DNA of 64,000 nt from DAHUYF01 sp963789275 (GCA_963789275.1 CAWBKF010000004.1:806001-870000), one strand, 5' to 3'; numbered from the stretch's first letter, positions 1 through 9,228 are shown. Translations and numbers: made by a program. The notes: generated from the sequence alone by a model not told the origin.

Positions 1-366
1 TACGCCGAGGCGCCGGAATCCGAGATCGACGCCCCGTGCTGCGACGACCTCGGCGATGTGCAGCCAGGGCAGCGGTGATCGCGCTTCGATGTAAGGAAGC
101 GCCTGGTGGATGGTATTGTCGGGGCAGATAAGGAAGTCGGCGCCGACTTTCGCAAGCTTCTGTGCGGAAGCGAGCATCAGCTCGCCCACGCCCTGCCAAT
201 CGCCGCGGTCGAGGCGCGTCACGTAATCGGCGAGCGAGTGCGTGTGCATCGAGACCTCGGGATGAGCGTTCGCGCCGAGAAACTGCGCGCCCTCGTCGCA
301 GATGGTCCGATAGCAAAGCGCCGCGCCTTCGGCCGAGCAGCCAACAATGCCGATGTGATGGGGCAT
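1..366 (-). CDS. Aspartate/glutamate racemase family protein, C-terminus cut by window edge
   Basis: This is a cofactor-independent amino-acid racemase of the Asp/Glu racemase superfamily, which interconverts amino-acid enantiomers with two cysteines. The first 122 residues are visible. They open with a beta strand and loop, HIGIVGCSAEG, and the first catalytic cysteine is Cys81 in CPDNTIHQA, the C-x-N-T signature of the family. The second cysteine lies beyond the left edge. The ATG at 366-364 is the first in frame and is followed at once by the conserved strand, so I chose it. The substrate cannot be told from this half. The gene runs off the window and its operon partners are not visible. 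Confidence 0.85.
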   Translation of the reverse strand, partial: MPHHIGIVGCSAEGAALCYRTICDEGAQFLGANAHPEVSMHTHSLADYVTRLDRGDWQGVGELMLASAQKLAKVGADFLICPDNTIHQALPYIEARSPLPWLHIAEVVAARGVDLGFRRLGV

Positions 367-653
367 GACCTTCGGGCTCGCCCGGCTAAAGATAGTCCGC
401 TCCAGCTGAGGCTAAGTACGGTCAGAGTAGATGTAAATAGCCAGAACTCAGGCAAGCTTGCTGAAATGCGCCTCGGGCAAAGCGCGCCATCGCGAGCCTT
501 GGCTGACAAGGGCGAAGCCCTTACCATGGACAGTCGAACCGGTCTGCGGCGACCCGCTACGTCATCGGCGCAGGCCAAGTTTGTGTCGCTGGTGTACACC
601 GGCGATGTAGGGGAGCTACCGAGAAGGCCGCGGGGCGTCGCTGAGACGGCAGT
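367..653. other. Intergenic stretch between divergent genes
   Basis: These 287 bases separate the leftward racemase from the rightward gene at 654. I see no open frame with protein-like composition, no strong hairpin with a T-run and no clear operator. It presumably holds the two divergent promoters. Confidence 0.5.
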
Positions 654-1036
654 ATGACGGAAGATCGCTTCCTTAAACGCCTGCGCAAAAAGGCCCGCAA
701 GGGCCTGCGGGGTTGGCCGGTTGCGACGATTGCGTTCTACGGTCCGACGATGAGCCAGGCGACAAAGGTCGCTGTCGGAATCGTGCCAGCCAAAGGCGCC
801 GAGGCGGAAGAGTTGCGCGACTGGAAAGTGGATCATGGTGACATCCGTGGCGACCCCGGCATCGCCCGCGAGATATTGGAATTTATCGAGACGCATCGCG
901 CGCAATCGGTGGTGATGACCGACGGCATCATCGGCTGCCCCCACCAGCAAGGCATCGACTACATTTGGGCGAATGGTGTCCGGTTTGCGAGTTTTGGCAC
1001 GGGCGCGATCGCTTTACCGGGCGGATGGTTCGATAG
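654..1036 (+). pseudogene. Conserved hypothetical protein with C-terminal CPxC-type zinc motif, frameshifted
   Basis: This is a small basic protein of about 127 residues with no assigned function. The N-terminus MTEDRFLKRLRKKARKG and the body read well in one frame up to GCPHQQGIDY (near 962). The conserved tail GEWCPVCEFWHGRDRF then continues in another frame and ends at the TAG at 1034-1036. CPH plus CPVC and a following His suggest a zinc ribbon or knuckle, which is inference. Left uncorrected, the first frame reads on into the next gene. The break at about 963-968 is a net loss of one base (or gain of two), unlike the +1 breaks elsewhere. It may be a sequencing error or a decayed gene. 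Confidence 0.6.
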
Positions 1037-1217
1037 GTCTTGGCGCGGCATCACTTCCGGCTTTGTCCGCAGTCAGGGCGGGCGTACGCTTTGCCAGGGA
1101 GGGTCGGTTGGGCCGGACATCCGGGGAATGTCGCGTCACGTGTATTCTCCTGCGCATTCGCCGCATCCGCCATTCGACGACATCCCACAAAACCACAAGG
1201 CTAGGAGGAACCCTGGA

Positions 1218-1772
1218 ATGATTGAGAAACCGCTCAATCGGCGACAGTTCCTGCAGACCAGCGGGATGGTCGTCACCGGCATGGCGCTCACGTCTTCGGG
1301 CGTCATGCTCATCGCTCCGGACGGCGCCTGGGCGATGTCGCTGCAGGCGCTCGACGCCCCCGGCGCCCAATCGCTCATGGTGATGGCGCGGCGGCTCTAC
1401 CCCCACCCGACGCTCGGCGACATGTATTACGCCAAGGTGGTGTCCGATCTGGACGAGCAGGCCAAGGGAAACGCTACGGTCGGCGGGCAACTGAAAGACG
1501 GGGTTGCGGCGCTCGACCGGGCCAAGGGCATCCCTTGGCTCGAGCTTTCCGAGGGCAACCAGACCGAGGTGCTGGTGGGCATGGAGCGCACGGCCTTCTT
1601 TCAGGCGGTGCGCAGCGCCACGGTCTCGGGGATCTACAACAACCCGCTGGTCTGGCGCCATTTCGGCTATGAGGGATCGTCCTTCGAGGAAGGCGGCTAT
1701 CGCTATCGCGGCTTCAACGATCTTGCCTGGCTTCCCGAGCCGCCGGCAACGGCGAGCCCACCGGTCGACTGA
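1218..1772 (+). CDS. Tat-exported gluconate 2-dehydrogenase subunit 3-like protein
   Basis: This is the small subunit of a periplasmic GMC-type dehydrogenase, 184 residues. The start ATG at 1218 has an AGGAGG site at 1203-1208. The N-terminus carries a twin-arginine signal (NRRQFLQTSG) followed by a hydrophobic stretch. The mature part has the hydrophobic spacing and the YNNPLVW and GYRYRGFNDLAW segments typical of the gluconate 2-dehydrogenase subunit 3 family. In that family the small subunit carries its flavoprotein partner through the Tat pore and stabilises it. The partner gene starts 17 bases after the stop, so the two form one operon. No cytochrome c subunit is visible beside them. The sugar or alcohol substrate is unknown. 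Confidence 0.85.
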   Translation: MIEKPLNRRQFLQTSGMVVTGMALTSSGVMLIAPDGAWAMSLQALDAPGAQSLMVMARRLYPHPTLGDMYYAKVVSDLDEQAKGNATVGGQLKDGVAALDRAKGIPWLELSEGNQTEVLVGMERTAFFQAVRSATVSGIYNNPLVWRHFGYEGSSFEEGGYRYRGFNDLAWLPEPPATASPPVD

Positions 1773-1788
1773 GGAAAGGGAGGACACC

Positions 1789-3358
1789 ATGGCCAAGATC
1801 GAACTCGATGACGCCACTGCCGTCGTCATCATCGGCTCCGGCGCGGGCGGCGGCACGCTCGCCAACGAGCTTTGCCAGAAGGGTATCAACGTCATCGTGC
1901 TCGAGGCGGGCAAGAACCGCCCGCGCGAGGAATTCGTCAATGACGAATGGAAGGCGTTCCTGCAGCTCGCCTGGCTCGACAAGCGCACGACCTCGGGCAC
2001 ATGGCGCGTCGCCCGGGACTTCCCCAATCTGCCCACCTGGACGTGCAAGACGGTGGGTGGCACCACGACGCATTGGGCGGGCGCCAGCTTGCGCTTCCAG
2101 GAGCACGAGTTTCACGCGCGCACGACCTATGGCGAGATCGCCGGTGCCAGCCTGCTTGACTGGCCGGTGTCGCTCGCCGAGCTCGAGCCGTACTACGCCA
2201 AGGCCGAGGACAAGATGGGCGTGACGCGCACCAACGACATTCCCGGCCTCCCCGGCAACAACAACTTCAAGGTGATGTATTGGGGGGCGACGCGGGCGGG
2301 CTACGCGGATGTGCACACCGGCCGCATGGCCATCAACAGCCGGCCGCGCGCCGACCGCGATGCCTGTTGGCAAATGGGCTTCTGCTTCCAGGGGTGCAAA
2401 TCCGGCGCCAAATGGTCGACGCTCTATACCGAGATCCCGTACGCCGCAGGCGACCGGACGGCTCGATCTGCGGCCGGAAGCGATGGCGTTGCAGGTGCAG
2501 CATGATGCCTCCGGCAAGGTCACCGGTGTCCTCTACGCCGACCAGGATGGGAAGCAGCAGCTCCAAAAGGCGCGGGTGGTCTCGATCGCCGGCAACTCGA
2601 TCGAGACGCCGCGTCTGCTGCTCAACTCGCACTCGGCCCAATTCCCCGATGGCCTCGCCAACTCCTCGGGCCAGGTGGGGCGCAACTACATGCGGCACAT
2701 GACCGGCTCGGTCTATGCCATCTTCGATCAGCCCGTGAACATGTATCGCGGCACAACCATGGCCGGCATCATCGAGGGCGAAAAGCATTACGATCCCAGG
2801 CGCGGCTTTGCCGGCGGCTATCACATGGAGACGCTGTCGCTCGGTCTGCCCTTCATGCCGGCCTTCCTCGATCCCGGCGCGTGGGGCCGCGCCTATACCG
2901 AGCTGTTGGAGCAATATTCGCACATGGCCGGCATGTGGCTGGTGGGCGAGGACATGCCGCGCGCCACCAATCGCGTGACGCTCAATGACAGTGAAAAGGA
3001 TCAGTGGGGCCTGCCGATCCCCAACGTCCATTATGACGACCACGCCAATGATCTCGCCATGCGCAATCATGGCTTCCGGCAGGGCGCGACGGTCTACGCC
3101 GCTGCCGGCGCGTTGCGCAGCATCGAGGTGCCGCCCTACCCCTCGACGCACAATCTCGGCACCTGCCGCATGAGCGAGAAAGCCGGCGAGGGCGTCTGCA
3201 ACAAGTGGGGCCAGACGCACGACATCGCGAACCTCTTCATCTCCGACGGCAGTCAGTTCACCACCGGCGGTGCCGAGAACCCGACGCTCACCATCGTGAG
3301 CCTGGCGATCCGCCAAGCCGATTACATCGCCGACCAGATGGCGAAGAACGTCATCTGA
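1789..3358 (+). CDS. GMC family FAD-dependent oxidoreductase (large subunit), frameshifted
   Basis: This is the flavoprotein that oxidises an alcohol or sugar, about 522 residues once the break is bridged. The start ATG at 1789 follows a GGGAGGA site. Near residue 15 lies the FAD-binding fold VIIGSGAGGGTLANE. The C-terminus has the GMC pair STHNLGTCRM (catalytic His) and GGAENPTLTIV (Asn). The frame breaks near 2447: reading GCCGCAGGCG without one C restores a continuous sequence through TEIPYAEATGRLDLRPE. Both halves are well conserved, so an erroneous extra base is the simplest cause. It has no signal peptide of its own and should leave the cell with the Tat subunit encoded just upstream. 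Confidence 0.88.
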
Positions 3359-3415
3359 TGCCGACGTGAGTGCCGCCCGCCGTCGCGCGACGACGGCGGG
3401 CGACAGGCTCGTGGT

Positions 3416-4580
3416 CTAAAGATACGTCCTCTCCAGCAGCGCGCCGATGCGCTCGTTCTGGATCTCGGTGGTGCCGTCGACATAGCCTGCGATGCGCGAC
3501 AAGGCGATGTGGCGGCCGATCGGATGCTCCTCGCGCAAGCCCTCGGCACCCATCGCCTGCATGCATTGGCCGAGGCGGCGCTGCGCCATCTCGACGGCGA
3601 ATTTCTTGGCCAGCGCCGCGGCGAGCACGGCATCCTCGCCGCGCTGGATGACCTCCGCGGCGCGCGCAGGTGAGGAGGCGCGCCGCCTCGAGCTCGGTCG
3701 CGACATCGACCAGCGACCAGCGCAGCCCCTGATGATCGATGAGGCGCTTGCCGAAGGCCTGCCGCCGCGTCGCATAGTCGAGGGCAACGCGCAGCGCTTC
3801 CGCCACCCTGCCGCAGCACATGGCCGCGACATAGGTGCGCGCGCCGTTGATGCCGGCGAGCGCGCGCTTGAATGCCTGGCCCGGCGGGTAGAACAGCGCA
3901 TCGTCCTCGACGCGCAGATCCCTGAAGCGGATGCCGCCGGCGCCGATGGCATGGCCGCCCATCAAGCCATAGGGCGGCAGGCGCTCGAAGCCCGGCAGCC
4001 GCGCGTCGATGAGGAAGGCGGCGATGCCGTCGGTGCCGGCGGCGGCATCGGTCTTGGCATAGACGATGATGGTGTCGGCGGTGGCGGCGTTGGTGAGCCA
4101 GGCCTTCTCGCCGTCGAGCACCCAACCGCCCGCGACTTTGCGCGCCAGCGTCGTGATGGCGGGAAAATCGCTGCCGGCGCCGGGCTCGGTGAGCGAGGTG
4201 CCGCCCGTGCGCTCGCCGGCCACCAGCGGCGCCAGATACCGCTCCATCTGCGCCGCGCTGCCTTGCGTGGCGATGCGCGACGCCACGTTCTGCGTGTTGA
4301 TGAGGCTGAAGGCAAACGCCATGCAGGAGCGCGACAGCTCCTCGGCGATCAGCGTCTTGGCAACGAAGCCCGCGCCCTGGCCGCCTTGCGCGTGCGGCAC
4401 CTCGATGGCGGTGAGGCCGAGGCGCGCAGCCGCGCGGATGGTCTCGCGCGGTACCTGGCGGGCGCGCTCCCACGCCGCGGCGTGGGGCGCGACCTGCTCG
4501 TGGCGGAAGCGCCGCGCCGCGTCCAGCAGCGCGCGCTCCGGCGGGGTCAGCGTCTCGATCGCCGAGGAAAGTGAGCTCAT
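3416..4580 (-). CDS. Acyl-CoA dehydrogenase family protein, frameshifted
   Basis: This FAD enzyme puts a 2,3 double bond into an acyl-CoA, about 387 residues after bridging one break. Visible landmarks are the helical N-terminus, LTEPGAGSDFPAITTLA (flavin and substrate loop), the FGKRLIDHQGLRW helix and the C-terminal GYVDGTTEIQNERIG. The last motif puts Asp where most members have the catalytic Glu (usually YEGT), so the chemistry may differ. The reading frame shifts near 3656-3672 (net +1) between EAARLLT and AEVIQRGEDAVLAAALAKK. The start is ATG 4580, since an in-frame ATG further upstream lies outside the conserved region. A long hairpin repeat separates it from the upstream transporter gene. 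The acyl chain is unknown. Confidence 0.85.
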
Positions 4581-4624
4581 GGACGCTCGTGGCCGGGCAT
4601 CAGGTATCGTCACTCGACCAGAAT

Positions 4625-4697
4625 GCACCACGGAGACACGGAGGACACGGAGAAAATCGCGCTTTTTCTCCGTGTCCGCCGTGTCTCCGTGGTGTGC
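4625..4697. repeat. Long perfect-stem inverted repeat between same-strand genes
   Basis: Two arms of about 32 bases, 4625-4656 and 4663-4697, are reverse complements except for one mismatch and a two-base insertion, with a loop of about six bases. Each arm is built on the purine-rich unit CCACGGAGACACGG. The left arm ends in AAAA and the right begins with TTTTT, so a transcript from either strand folds into a very stable hairpin. It lies between the OxlT-like gene and the acyl-CoA dehydrogenase gene, both leftward. It could end or dampen read-through, or be a mobile extragenic repeat. Confidence 0.85.
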
Positions 4698-5996
4698 CTA
4701 TTCCGCGGCGCGAATCTGTCCCCGCAGCGCCGCGGCGGCGGCGAACTGCCGCGTGCGCATCGGCTTCACGATGAACAGCGCCGCGCCGGCGACCGCCAGA
4801 TTGGCGAAGGTCGCGGCGACGAACACCGCGTGCCAGCTGCCGGTCTGATGCTGCAGCCAATTGGCCAGCGGCACCAGGAAGGAGGCGGTGCCCTTGGCGG
4901 TGTAGAGCAGCCCGGCATTGGTGGTGGCGTATTTGACGCCATAGCTGTCGGTGCAGGTGGCGGGGAACAGGCTGTAGATCTCGCCCCAGGTGAAATAGAC
5001 CAGGCCGGCGGTGAGGATGAAGGCATAAGGCGAGGTGCCGATCGTGCCGAGCGCCCAATAGGCGCCGGCGCCGCAGGTGAAGACGATCGCCATGGTGTTC
5101 TCGCGGCCGATATGGTCGGAGACCCAGCCGAAGGTCGGCCGCGCCACGCCGTTGAGGATGTTGTCGACGACGCCGGCGGTCACCAGCACGGTCGAGGTGG
5201 TGAAGATCACCCACACCGCGCTCTTGGCGATGCCGTAATCATTGGCGATGGGGTTGACCTGCGCCGTGACGATGAGACCGCTTGCCGCTACCAGCACGAA
5301 CATGACGTAGAGCACATAGAACAGCGGCGTCCGCAGCATCTCGGCCGGGGTGTAGTCCCGCCTCGTCTGCACCAGCCGCCCTATGCCTTTCGGCGCCTGA
5401 CCCGCCAGCGGCGCCTTCAGCGTCGTTGACAGCGCGAGGCAGATCAGCCCCTCGCCCAGGCCGAACCATAAAAAGGCGCTCTGATAGCCATAGGTGGCGA
5501 TCACATGGATGATCGGCGCCACCGTTGCCGCGGCGCCGGCGCCGAAGCCTCCGGCGGTGAGGCCGGCGGCGAGCCCGCGCCGGTCGGGAAACCATTTCAG
5601 CGCGTTGCCGACGCAGGTGCCGTAGACCGCGCCGGCGCCGACCCCCGACAGGACCGCGCCGAGATAGAGGACCGGCAAGGTGGTGGCGACGCTGTCGATC
5701 GCCCAGGCGGCGGCGACCAGCACGCCGCCGAAAGCCACCACGACGCGCGGGCCGAAGCGGTCGACGAACCAGCCTTCCACCGGCACCAGCCAGGTCTCGG
5801 TGGCGATGAAGAAGGTGAAGGCCCATTGGATGCTTTCGCGATCCCAGCCGCGCGCCGTCTTCATCGGGTCGACGAAATAGGTCCAGCCATATTGCAGATT
5901 CGCCACCATCACCATGCAGATGATGCCGGCGGTGAGTTGCAGCCAGCGGTTGGGCGTGAGCGCCCCGCGCAAAGTTCCTGTCATCGCCGTTTCCAT
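4698..5996 (-). CDS. OxlT-like MFS transporter
   Basis: This is a 12-helix major facilitator carrier of about 432 residues in the inner membrane. It resembles the oxalate:formate antiporter / monocarboxylate group: an N-terminal helix with ANLQYGWTYFVDPM, the A-motif-like GWFVDRFGPR loop between helices 2 and 3, and a matching GWVSDHIGREN loop in the second half. The likely start is ATG 5996, with a second ATG at 5984 also possible; neither has a strong ribosome site. No formyl-CoA transferase or oxalyl-CoA decarboxylase gene lies nearby, so oxalate transport is not supported by context. A different small carboxylate is equally possible. The C-terminus abuts the hairpin repeat at 4625-4697. 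Confidence 0.8.
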   Translation of the reverse strand: METAMTGTLRGALTPNRWLQLTAGIICMVMVANLQYGWTYFVDPMKTARGWDRESIQWAFTFFIATETWLVPVEGWFVDRFGPRVVVAFGGVLVAAAWAIDSVATTLPVLYLGAVLSGVGAGAVYGTCVGNALKWFPDRRGLAAGLTAGGFGAGAAATVAPIIHVIATYGYQSAFLWFGLGEGLICLALSTTLKAPLAGQAPKGIGRLVQTRRDYTPAEMLRTPLFYVLYVMFVLVAASGLIVTAQVNPIANDYGIAKSAVWVIFTTSTVLVTAGVVDNILNGVARPTFGWVSDHIGRENTMAIVFTCGAGAYWALGTIGTSPYAFILTAGLVYFTWGEIYSLFPATCTDSYGVKYATTNAGLLYTAKGTASFLVPLANWLQHQTGSWHAVFVAATFANLAVAGAALFIVKPMRTRQFAAAAALRGQIRAAE

Positions 5997-6430
5997 CCCA
6001 GCTTTGTTGTTTTGTCGGCGAGCCTGCATCGGACCCGCTCTTATCGTGCGGCTCGGACGGGTCGGCGGGCGATCGCCATCCGGCAGCCAAAATACAATAT
6101 CACGGAGTATTGAAATTGAAAGAGACGTAAGCGGGTAAAATTCCGATCGGGCAAATCCTGCTGCCAAGTTTTTCCGTGCGCTCATAGTTACTTTCCGCAG
6201 AATGGCAGGATTTCGTGAAAGCCAAGAGCTCGCTCTCGCGGTCATAGTTTTCGTTTGTACCTTGGAGCTAATTCTAGACTGTAAGATATGTCATATACCA
6301 AGTTCTATTTTTGGCAAGACACCGGTTGATGGGCAACAGGCTTTCTCCATTCAGGCGAGGTGGGCCAATGTTTTGCCGGCATGCGACAATGCCGCGTACG
6401 GCCGTTGAACGGTTCATCAGGAGAATGCCC
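5997..6430. other. Divergent intergenic region, relatively AT-rich
   Basis: This 434-base gap lies between the leftward OxlT-like gene and the rightward SIMPL gene and is richer in A+T than the surrounding genes. It contains an inverted repeat AATAC-N11-GTATT at 6091-6111, placed suitably for an operator of the leftward gene. A short palindrome, ATATG-T-CATAT, lies at 6286-6296. I see no convincing open reading frame or RNA gene. Both palindromes are seen directly; their function is inferred. Confidence 0.5.
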
Positions 6431-7129
6431 ATGCCGCGTCTGTCGCTCGCTCTTGCCGTCCTGCTCCTGTCGGCGACCCTGCCGGCGCTTGCCGCCGAGG
6501 CGCCCGGCGATAGCGGCACGGTGCTGCATCTCAGCGAGCAGGCGCAGCGTCCGGTGGCGCGCGACCAGCTGCGCGCGGTGCTGCGCGTCGAAGGCAGCGA
6601 CAGCGATGCGGCGCGCCTTCAGGTGGAGATCAACCGGCGCCAGGCCGCGGCGGTGGCGCGCGCCAAGAGCGTCGCCGGGGTCAGCGTCTTTACCGGGGGC
6701 TATGGCGTCTATGAGCAGCAGGCCAAGGACCAGCCGCCGCAATGGCATGGCAGCGCCGGCCTGACGCTCACCTCGCGCGACGCGGCGCCATTGTTGGCGC
6801 TCGTCGGCGAGCTGCAGCAGAGCGGCTTGCTGATGTCGGCGCTGTCCTATGAGCTGACGCCGGAAGCCGCACGCAAGGTGGAGGACGAGCTCACCGAGGA
6901 GGCGCTCGGCCGCCTGCGCCAGCGCGCGGAGCGCATCGCCGGCACGCTCGGCCTCGCCGTGCTGCGCTTGCGCGACCTGCGCGTCGGCAACGCCAACGGG
7001 GCTGAGCCGCGGCCCTTCATGCTCGCCCGCGCCGCCGGCGCCGCAGCATCCGCGCCGGTCGCCGAGCCCGGCGAGGCCGCCGTCTCGGTCTCCGTCGATG
7101 CCGATGTCGAGCTCGGGCCGAAGCGCTGA
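6431..7129 (+). CDS. SIMPL domain (DUF541) secreted protein
   Basis: This is a periplasmic or outer-membrane-associated protein of 232 residues in the SIMPL/DUF541 family, which includes the Brucella BP26/OMP28 antigen and E. coli YggE. A cleavable signal peptide (ALAVLLLSATLPALAAEA) is followed by a domain with the family pattern LHLSEQAQRPVARDQLRAVLRVEG and a helical LGRLRQRAERIAGTLGL segment. ATG 6431 is preferred over ATG 6425 because the AGGAGA site at 6418-6423 is then correctly spaced. Family members have been linked to oxidative stress tolerance and form ring-like oligomers; the exact function is unknown. It converges on trxC, with three bases between the stop codons. Confidence 0.85.
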   Translation: MPRLSLALAVLLLSATLPALAAEAPGDSGTVLHLSEQAQRPVARDQLRAVLRVEGSDSDAARLQVEINRRQAAAVARAKSVAGVSVFTGGYGVYEQQAKDQPPQWHGSAGLTLTSRDAAPLLALVGELQQSGLLMSALSYELTPEAARKVEDELTEEALGRLRQRAERIAGTLGLAVLRLRDLRVGNANGAEPRPFMLARAAGAAASAPVAEPGEAAVSVSVDADVELGPKR

Positions 7130-7132
7130 CCC

Positions 7133-7579
7133 TCAGGCGGCCTCGGCGAGGTGCTGGCGCGTCCAGGCGAGGAGGCGCGGCAGCGGCATCACGCCGGTGG
7201 CGCGGGCGAGTTCCTTGCCGTGCTGCACCAGCAGCAGCGTCGGGATGCTCTGAATGGCGAAGCGCTGGGCGATTTCCGGTGCTGCCTCGGTGTCGAGCTT
7301 GGCGACGCGGATCGCCGGCTCGAGCGCCTGCGCCGCTGCCTCCACCACCGGCGCCATCATGCGGCATGGGCCGCACCATGCCGCCCAGAAATCGATCAGC
7401 AGCGGCAGATCGCTGCTCTCGGCGTGGCGCGCAAAGGTCTCGGGCGTAAGCGCCAGCGGCTGCCCGGTGAAGAGCGGCCGGTGGCATTGGCCGCAGCTGC
7501 CCTTATCGGCAAGCCGGGCGCGCGGCACACGGTTGAGCGTCCCGCAATGGGGGCAAGGCAGGGTGAGCGGATCGCGCAT
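7133..7579 (-). CDS. trxC: Thioredoxin 2
   Basis: This is a cytoplasmic disulfide reductase, 148 residues. An N-terminal zinc finger has two CxxC pairs (Cys9/Cys12 and Cys29/Cys32), the feature that separates thioredoxin 2 from thioredoxin 1. The thioredoxin fold follows, with the active site WCGPC at Cys69/Cys72 and the cis-Pro loop SIPTLLL. ATG 7579 is chosen because GGAGG lies five bases upstream; an ATG four codons earlier lacks such a site. In other bacteria thioredoxin 2 genes are often induced by peroxide through OxyR; no OxyR site could be judged here. The next gene upstream on this strand is the emrB-like permease, 47 bases away. Confidence 0.95.
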   Translation of the reverse strand: MRDPLTLPCPHCGTLNRVPRARLADKGSCGQCHRPLFTGQPLALTPETFARHAESSDLPLLIDFWAAWCGPCRMMAPVVEAAAQALEPAIRVAKLDTEAAPEIAQRFAIQSIPTLLLVQHGKELARATGVMPLPRLLAWTRQHLAEAA

Positions 7580-7626
7580 GGCAACCTCCAAAGCCTATGT
7601 GGGGGCGCCGGCGCCGCCGGCAAGCG

Positions 7627-9228
7627 TCAATGCGCCTCGACCGGGCCGGCGAGCTGCGGCTTGCGCACCAGCGGCATGAACAGCAGCGCCACGGCGAAGA
7701 CCGACGCCATCATCAGCAGCACGTCGTTGAAGCTGAGCACCAGCGCCTCGCGATAGACGATCTGCGCCAGCTGCTTCATCGCCGCGATATCGGGATCGCC
7801 GGGGATGACGTTGCCGAGCCGCGCCGACAGCGTGTCGAGGAAGCCGCGCACGCCGGGATGGCCGGGATTGATGTCGGCGGCGAGCCGGTTCCAGTGGAAT
7901 TGCTGGCGCTCGGTCATGACGGTGTTGATGCCGGCAAGCCCGATGGCGCCGCCGAGATTGCGCGTGAGGTTGTAGAGGCCGCTGGCGTTCTTGAGCTTGT
8001 CGGGCGGCAAGGTGCCGAGCGCCAGCGTGTTGATCGGCAGGAAGCACAGCATCAGCGATGATCCCCTGAGCGCCTGCGGCAGCAGCAGCTCGGCGAAGCC
8101 CCATTGCGCGGTCATGAACGAGGTGAGATAGACACCGGTGCCGAAGAGCGCGAGGCCGATGGCCAGCATCAGCCGCAGGTCGAGCTTCTTCGACAGCGCG
8201 CCGGCGACCGGCGCCGACAGCATCTGGAAGAAGCCGGTGACGAACATCACTTCGCCGATCTCGAGGCTGTTGAAGCCGCGCACCTCGGCGAGATAGAGCG
8301 GTACGATGTAGACCGAGCCGTAAAGCCCGATGCCGAGGATGAAGCTGAACAGCGAGCCCATGGCGAAATTGCGGTCGGCAAAGGCGCGCAGCTCGACGAT
8401 CGGGTTGCGATAGGCGAGCACGCGCCAGAAGAACAGCGCCGCCGAGACCGCGCAGGTCACGGCGAATCCCAGGATGACGCCATCGTCGAACCAGTCGTTG
8501 CGCGGGCCTTCCTCCATCACATATTCGAGGCTGCCGAGGAAGAGCGCCATCAGCGCGAGCCCGGCATAGTCGAAGCCGCGCAGCAGCGCGCGGTTCGGCC
8601 GGTCGACATCGACCAGCAGCCAGACGGTGGCGGCGACGATGATGCCGGGCGCAAGATTGATCAGGAAGAGCCAGTGCCAGGAGAAGGCCTGGGTGAGATA
8701 TCCGCCCACCGTGGGCCCAAGCGTCGGCGCCGCGGTGGCGACGAGCCCGATGATCACGCTGACCCCGGCGCGCTTTTCCGGCGGGAAGAGGGCGAAGCTG
8801 GTGGCGAAGACGGTCGGGATCATGGCGCCGCCGAGGAAGCCTTGCGCGGCGCGGAACACGATCATGGAATCGAGGTTCCAGGCGGCGGCGCAGAGCGCGC
8901 TCGCCAGCGTGAAGCACCCCGCCGACAACGTGAACAGCACGCGCGTCGTCAGCACGCGCGAGAGAAAGCCCGAGAGCGGGATCATCACCACCTCGGCGAT
9001 GAGATAGGCGGTCTGCACCCAGCTGATCTCGTCGGAGCCGGCGGCAAGCCCGGCCTGGATCTCGCTGAGGCTGCTCGAGACGATCTGGATGTCGAGCAGC
9101 GCCATGAACATGCCGAAGACCATGGCGATGAAGCCGACCCAGACGCCGATGCCGATCGCGGGCGGCGCCGCGGCGGAAACCGCCGGCGGAGCGGCATCCG
9201 CCGCGGCGTCGAGGCGCGCGCCGTCCAT
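7627..9228 (-). CDS. EmrB-like DHA2 family drug efflux permease
   Basis: This is a 14-helix proton-driven multidrug exporter in the inner membrane, 533 residues, the normal size for the DHA2 family. Visible landmarks are LLDIQIVSSSLSEIQ in helix 1 (motif D-like), LSGFLSRVLTTRVLF in the A-motif loop, and LGPTVGGYLTQAFSWHWLFLIN (motif C, antiporter signature). Its ATG shares one base with the stop of the adaptor gene (TGATG at 9226-9230), so translation is coupled. With the adaptor it should form a two-part pump that works with an outer-membrane TolC-like channel not encoded here. The exported substrate is unknown. Control by the divergent TetR gene is likely. Confidence 0.92.
   Translation of the reverse strand: MDGARLDAAADAAPPAVSAAAPPAIGIGVWVGFIAMVFGMFMALLDIQIVSSSLSEIQAGLAAGSDEISWVQTAYLIAEVVMIPLSGFLSRVLTTRVLFTLSAGCFTLASALCAAAWNLDSMIVFRAAQGFLGGAMIPTVFATSFALFPPEKRAGVSVIIGLVATAAPTLGPTVGGYLTQAFSWHWLFLINLAPGIIVAATVWLLVDVDRPNRALLRGFDYAGLALMALFLGSLEYVMEEGPRNDWFDDGVILGFAVTCAVSAALFFWRVLAYRNPIVELRAFADRNFAMGSLFSFILGIGLYGSVYIVPLYLAEVRGFNSLEIGEVMFVTGFFQMLSAPVAGALSKKLDLRLMLAIGLALFGTGVYLTSFMTAQWGFAELLLPQALRGSSLMLCFLPINTLALGTLPPDKLKNASGLYNLTRNLGGAIGLAGINTVMTERQQFHWNRLAADINPGHPGVRGFLDTLSARLGNVIPGDPDIAAMKQLAQIVYREALVLSFNDVLLMMASVFAVALLFMPLVRKPQLAGPVEAH

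Noticed and set aside
4698..5996. Calling the MFS carrier an oxalate:formate antiporter
   Set aside because: The sequence resembles OxlT, but there is no formyl-CoA transferase or oxalyl-CoA decarboxylase beside it, so I kept a general name.
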